From the NCBI GenBank assembly GCA_965662575.1, contig CBFIHN010000001.1:28540-92539 (forward strand): a stretch of DNA of 64,000 bases, read 5' to 3'. Position 1 is the first letter of the stretch, and every line of letters starts with the position of its first letter. The stretch comes from CBFIHN01 sp965662575. Its GTDB lineage: Bacteria > Pseudomonadota > Gammaproteobacteria > Francisellales > CACEW01. The position numbers were made by a program, and so were the translations under genes. A model generated the notes under the pieces. That model worked only from the letters and a program-made list of their open reading frames with translations. It was not told where the DNA came from and searched no databases. Of the stretch, positions 62,844-64,000 are shown piece by piece.

Positions 62844-63506
62844 TTACAAGGCAGCCTCGTTGACTGCGGACACCTGCGGCTGATGCGATGATAAATCAGG
62901 TCTCTGCTGAGACTCTATTTTCCCAGTCGCATAGTCATAGAGTGTCACCACTTTTTTCACACCAGCAGTGCGACTAGCTAGATCTGCTGCAAGTTTACCA
63001 TCTTCTATCGTTGTAATTGCCATCAGGTAAACCACTGCATTCTCAGTAACCACTTTAAAAGCGAACGGATTGACATGCCGCATCATATTGGCCTTCACTT
63101 TTGCGGTAATCCAACTATCATCAAGATACTGGCTCATACTGATATTGGGGCCAATTGATAACTCATTGTAAACCAATTTCACACCCGCCACACGAGAGAT
63201 CTGGCCTGATAACTCTTGCGATAACGCCTTAGTTGGCACTTGCCCAATAAGCAATACAACACGATTAAACACTGTGATACCAATATTTGAATGATCGTGA
63301 AGCGATGGCATATCTTCAAGCAAACGCATAATATCGGTTTTAATCTTCACATCATCGACCTGGGTTTTAACCGACATAGAACTGGCAGCAACAGTGGCGC
63401 CAGCGACGCCCGCACCGACTAAAACTGCCGGCGCACACCCCTGCAAACTGAGACAAGCCAGACCAATAACAATGAAAAAACTGATAGAATGACAAAACTT
63501 TCGCAT
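62844..63506 (-). CDS. dolP: DolP-like BON-domain lipoprotein
   Basis: 220 residues. The signal ends at a lipobox (LSLQGC, about residue 19-24). Two BON domains follow (VKIKTDIMRLLEDMP and VVLLIGQVPTKALSQEL, then ITAKVKANMMRHVNP and VVTLYDYATG), the plan of DolP/OsmY. DolP sits in the outer membrane and supports envelope integrity. A roughly 25-residue Gln/Ser-rich tail is added. It is convergent with tolR. Confidence 0.87.
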   Translation of the reverse strand: MRKFCHSISFFIVIGLACLSLQGCAPAVLVGAGVAGATVAASSMSVKTQVDDVKIKTDIMRLLEDMPSLHDHSNIGITVFNRVVLLIGQVPTKALSQELSGQISRVAGVKLVYNELSIGPNISMSQYLDDSWITAKVKANMMRHVNPFAFKVVTENAVVYLMAITTIEDGKLAADLASRTAGVKKVVTLYDYATGKIESQQRPDLSSHQPQVSAVNEAAL

Positions 63507-63560
63507 CTTTAATTATTTGCCAGTATAATGCACGACAATGTAACAAACAGGCTGCTTGAG

Positions 63561-63848
63561 ATGCAAGCAAAATCCATCATTGCCACGGCTTTATGTACTT
63601 TTTTACTGAGCGGCTGTGGCACCAACTTTTTCCGCAATCGTAATTTTGATTACCTTCATCAATCCGTAAAGCATGAAGCTGAATTCAAAATACCTAACGG
63701 CCTGTCAACACCTAATTATCAGCCGACCTACCACCTACCTCCTGGACCGAACAGCTACCCGGCGCAAAGTAGCGTCGTCATGACACCACCAAACTTTAAT
63801 AAAAATTATACGGTGCATGCCTTACCACACGAGAAAAAAGCATCCTGA
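63561..63848 (+). CDS. Short BamC-like lipoprotein
   Basis: 95 residues from ATG 63561 (MQAKSIIATALCTFLLSGC, lipobox LLSGC). The mature part (RNRNFDYLHQSVKHEAEFKI, then GLSTPNYQPTYHLPPGP) recalls the extended N-terminus of BamC that binds BamD. It lacks the two helix-grip domains of full BamC (about 340 residues). It could be a reduced BamC or an unrelated outer-membrane lipoprotein. It is divergent from the DolP-like gene. Confidence 0.65.
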   Translation: MQAKSIIATALCTFLLSGCGTNFFRNRNFDYLHQSVKHEAEFKIPNGLSTPNYQPTYHLPPGPNSYPAQSSVVMTPPNFNKNYTVHALPHEKKAS

Positions 63849-63936
63849 TTAGCCCTCATACTCCCTAGCTTGCAGCACAGCCGCTAGCACTAACAGCCGA
63901 TAAATACCTCGATTTCGGTTTTTTGCCTAAATGATT

Positions 63937-63942
63937 TATAAT
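63937..63942 (+). promoter_or_regulatory. -10 box upstream of the last gene
   Basis: Exact TATAAT at 63937-63942, 33 nt before the ATG at 63975. The -35 position (TTCGGT, 17 nt away) is poor. A weak CCGA/TCGG inverted pair precedes it. Confidence 0.45.
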
Positions 63943-63974
63943 GCGCGCGAATTTTAGGTTACTTTTGGCTCGCA

Positions 63975-64000
63975 ATGCTCTCGAACTATTTACCTGTCTT
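63975..64000 (+). CDS. nuoA: Probable NuoA, first residues only
   Basis: ATG 63975 opens MLSNYLPV and the window ends. The start resembles NADH-quinone oxidoreductase subunit A (typically MLANYLPVLIF). Only eight codons are visible, so identity is inferred. Confidence 0.45.

Overview
The window looks like an AT-rich chromosomal segment of a gammaproteobacterium. The clues are the classical miaA-hflX-hflK-hflC-purA neighbourhood, the holD/rimI and tolQR neighbourhoods, a BirA-type biotin repressor with a BirA operator, and a P. aeruginosa-like wbp O-antigen pathway. The mix of features (IS elements inside genes, decayed genes, AAA+/DUF4143 ATPases, a VapC relic) would fit a host-associated or genome-eroding lineage, perhaps near Francisella, Fastidiosibacteraceae or Legionella. 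That placement is inference only, because no 16S or marker-gene comparison was possible.

Layout. 1-5668: biotin locus. bioA (cut by the window edge) diverges from bioB-[bioF relic]-bioH-bioC-bioD, with birA convergent to bioD. bioF survives only as a short frameshifted relic with most of the gene deleted. 5844-14188: purA, a large secreted lipoprotein, hflC, hflK, hflX, miaA and a DUF4402 secreted protein, all on the minus strand. hfq is missing from its usual place between miaA and hflX. 14258-53181: a roughly 39 kb surface-polysaccharide (O-antigen type) locus, nearly all minus strand. It holds a bacillosamine-type module (pglF, pglE, pglD, pglC), a UDP-GlcNAc(3NAc)A module (wbpA, wbpB, wbpD, wbpE), an acetamidino module (wbpG, hisH, hisF), and a second, fused glutaminase-WbpG enzyme. 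It also holds a nonulosonate-like module (NeuB, NeuA-like, NeuD-like, a CBS-aminotransferase fusion, a class III aminotransferase, an SDR and a TIM-barrel isomerase), manC-gmd, pseC-like, ugd, wzx, wzy and glycosyltransferases. The locus is interrupted by an island (16181-21360) of three DUF4143 ATPase genes, a broken epimerase and a VapC relic; by an IS630-type element; and by an MNT-HEPN toxin-antitoxin pair embedded in the wbp operon.

53290-64000: yggS; an adenosine kinase gene split by a DDE-transposase IS (18-bp perfect inverted repeats, 5-bp duplication); tRNA-Leu(CAG); gapA-pgk-pyk; pssA; a HolD-like gene; rimI; tolQ-tolR; a DolP-like BON lipoprotein; a short lipoprotein; and the probable first codons of nuoA at the right edge.

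How the genes fit together: pglC probably primes an O-unit with a bacillosamine-type sugar. wbp, pseC, gmd and the NeuB module supply unusual amino and acidic sugars. Amidotransferases then decorate them, and Wzx/Wzy export and polymerise the product. Several genes are broken or shifted at homopolymer A/T tracts, and two IS insertions leave their target genes exactly in frame once the element is removed.
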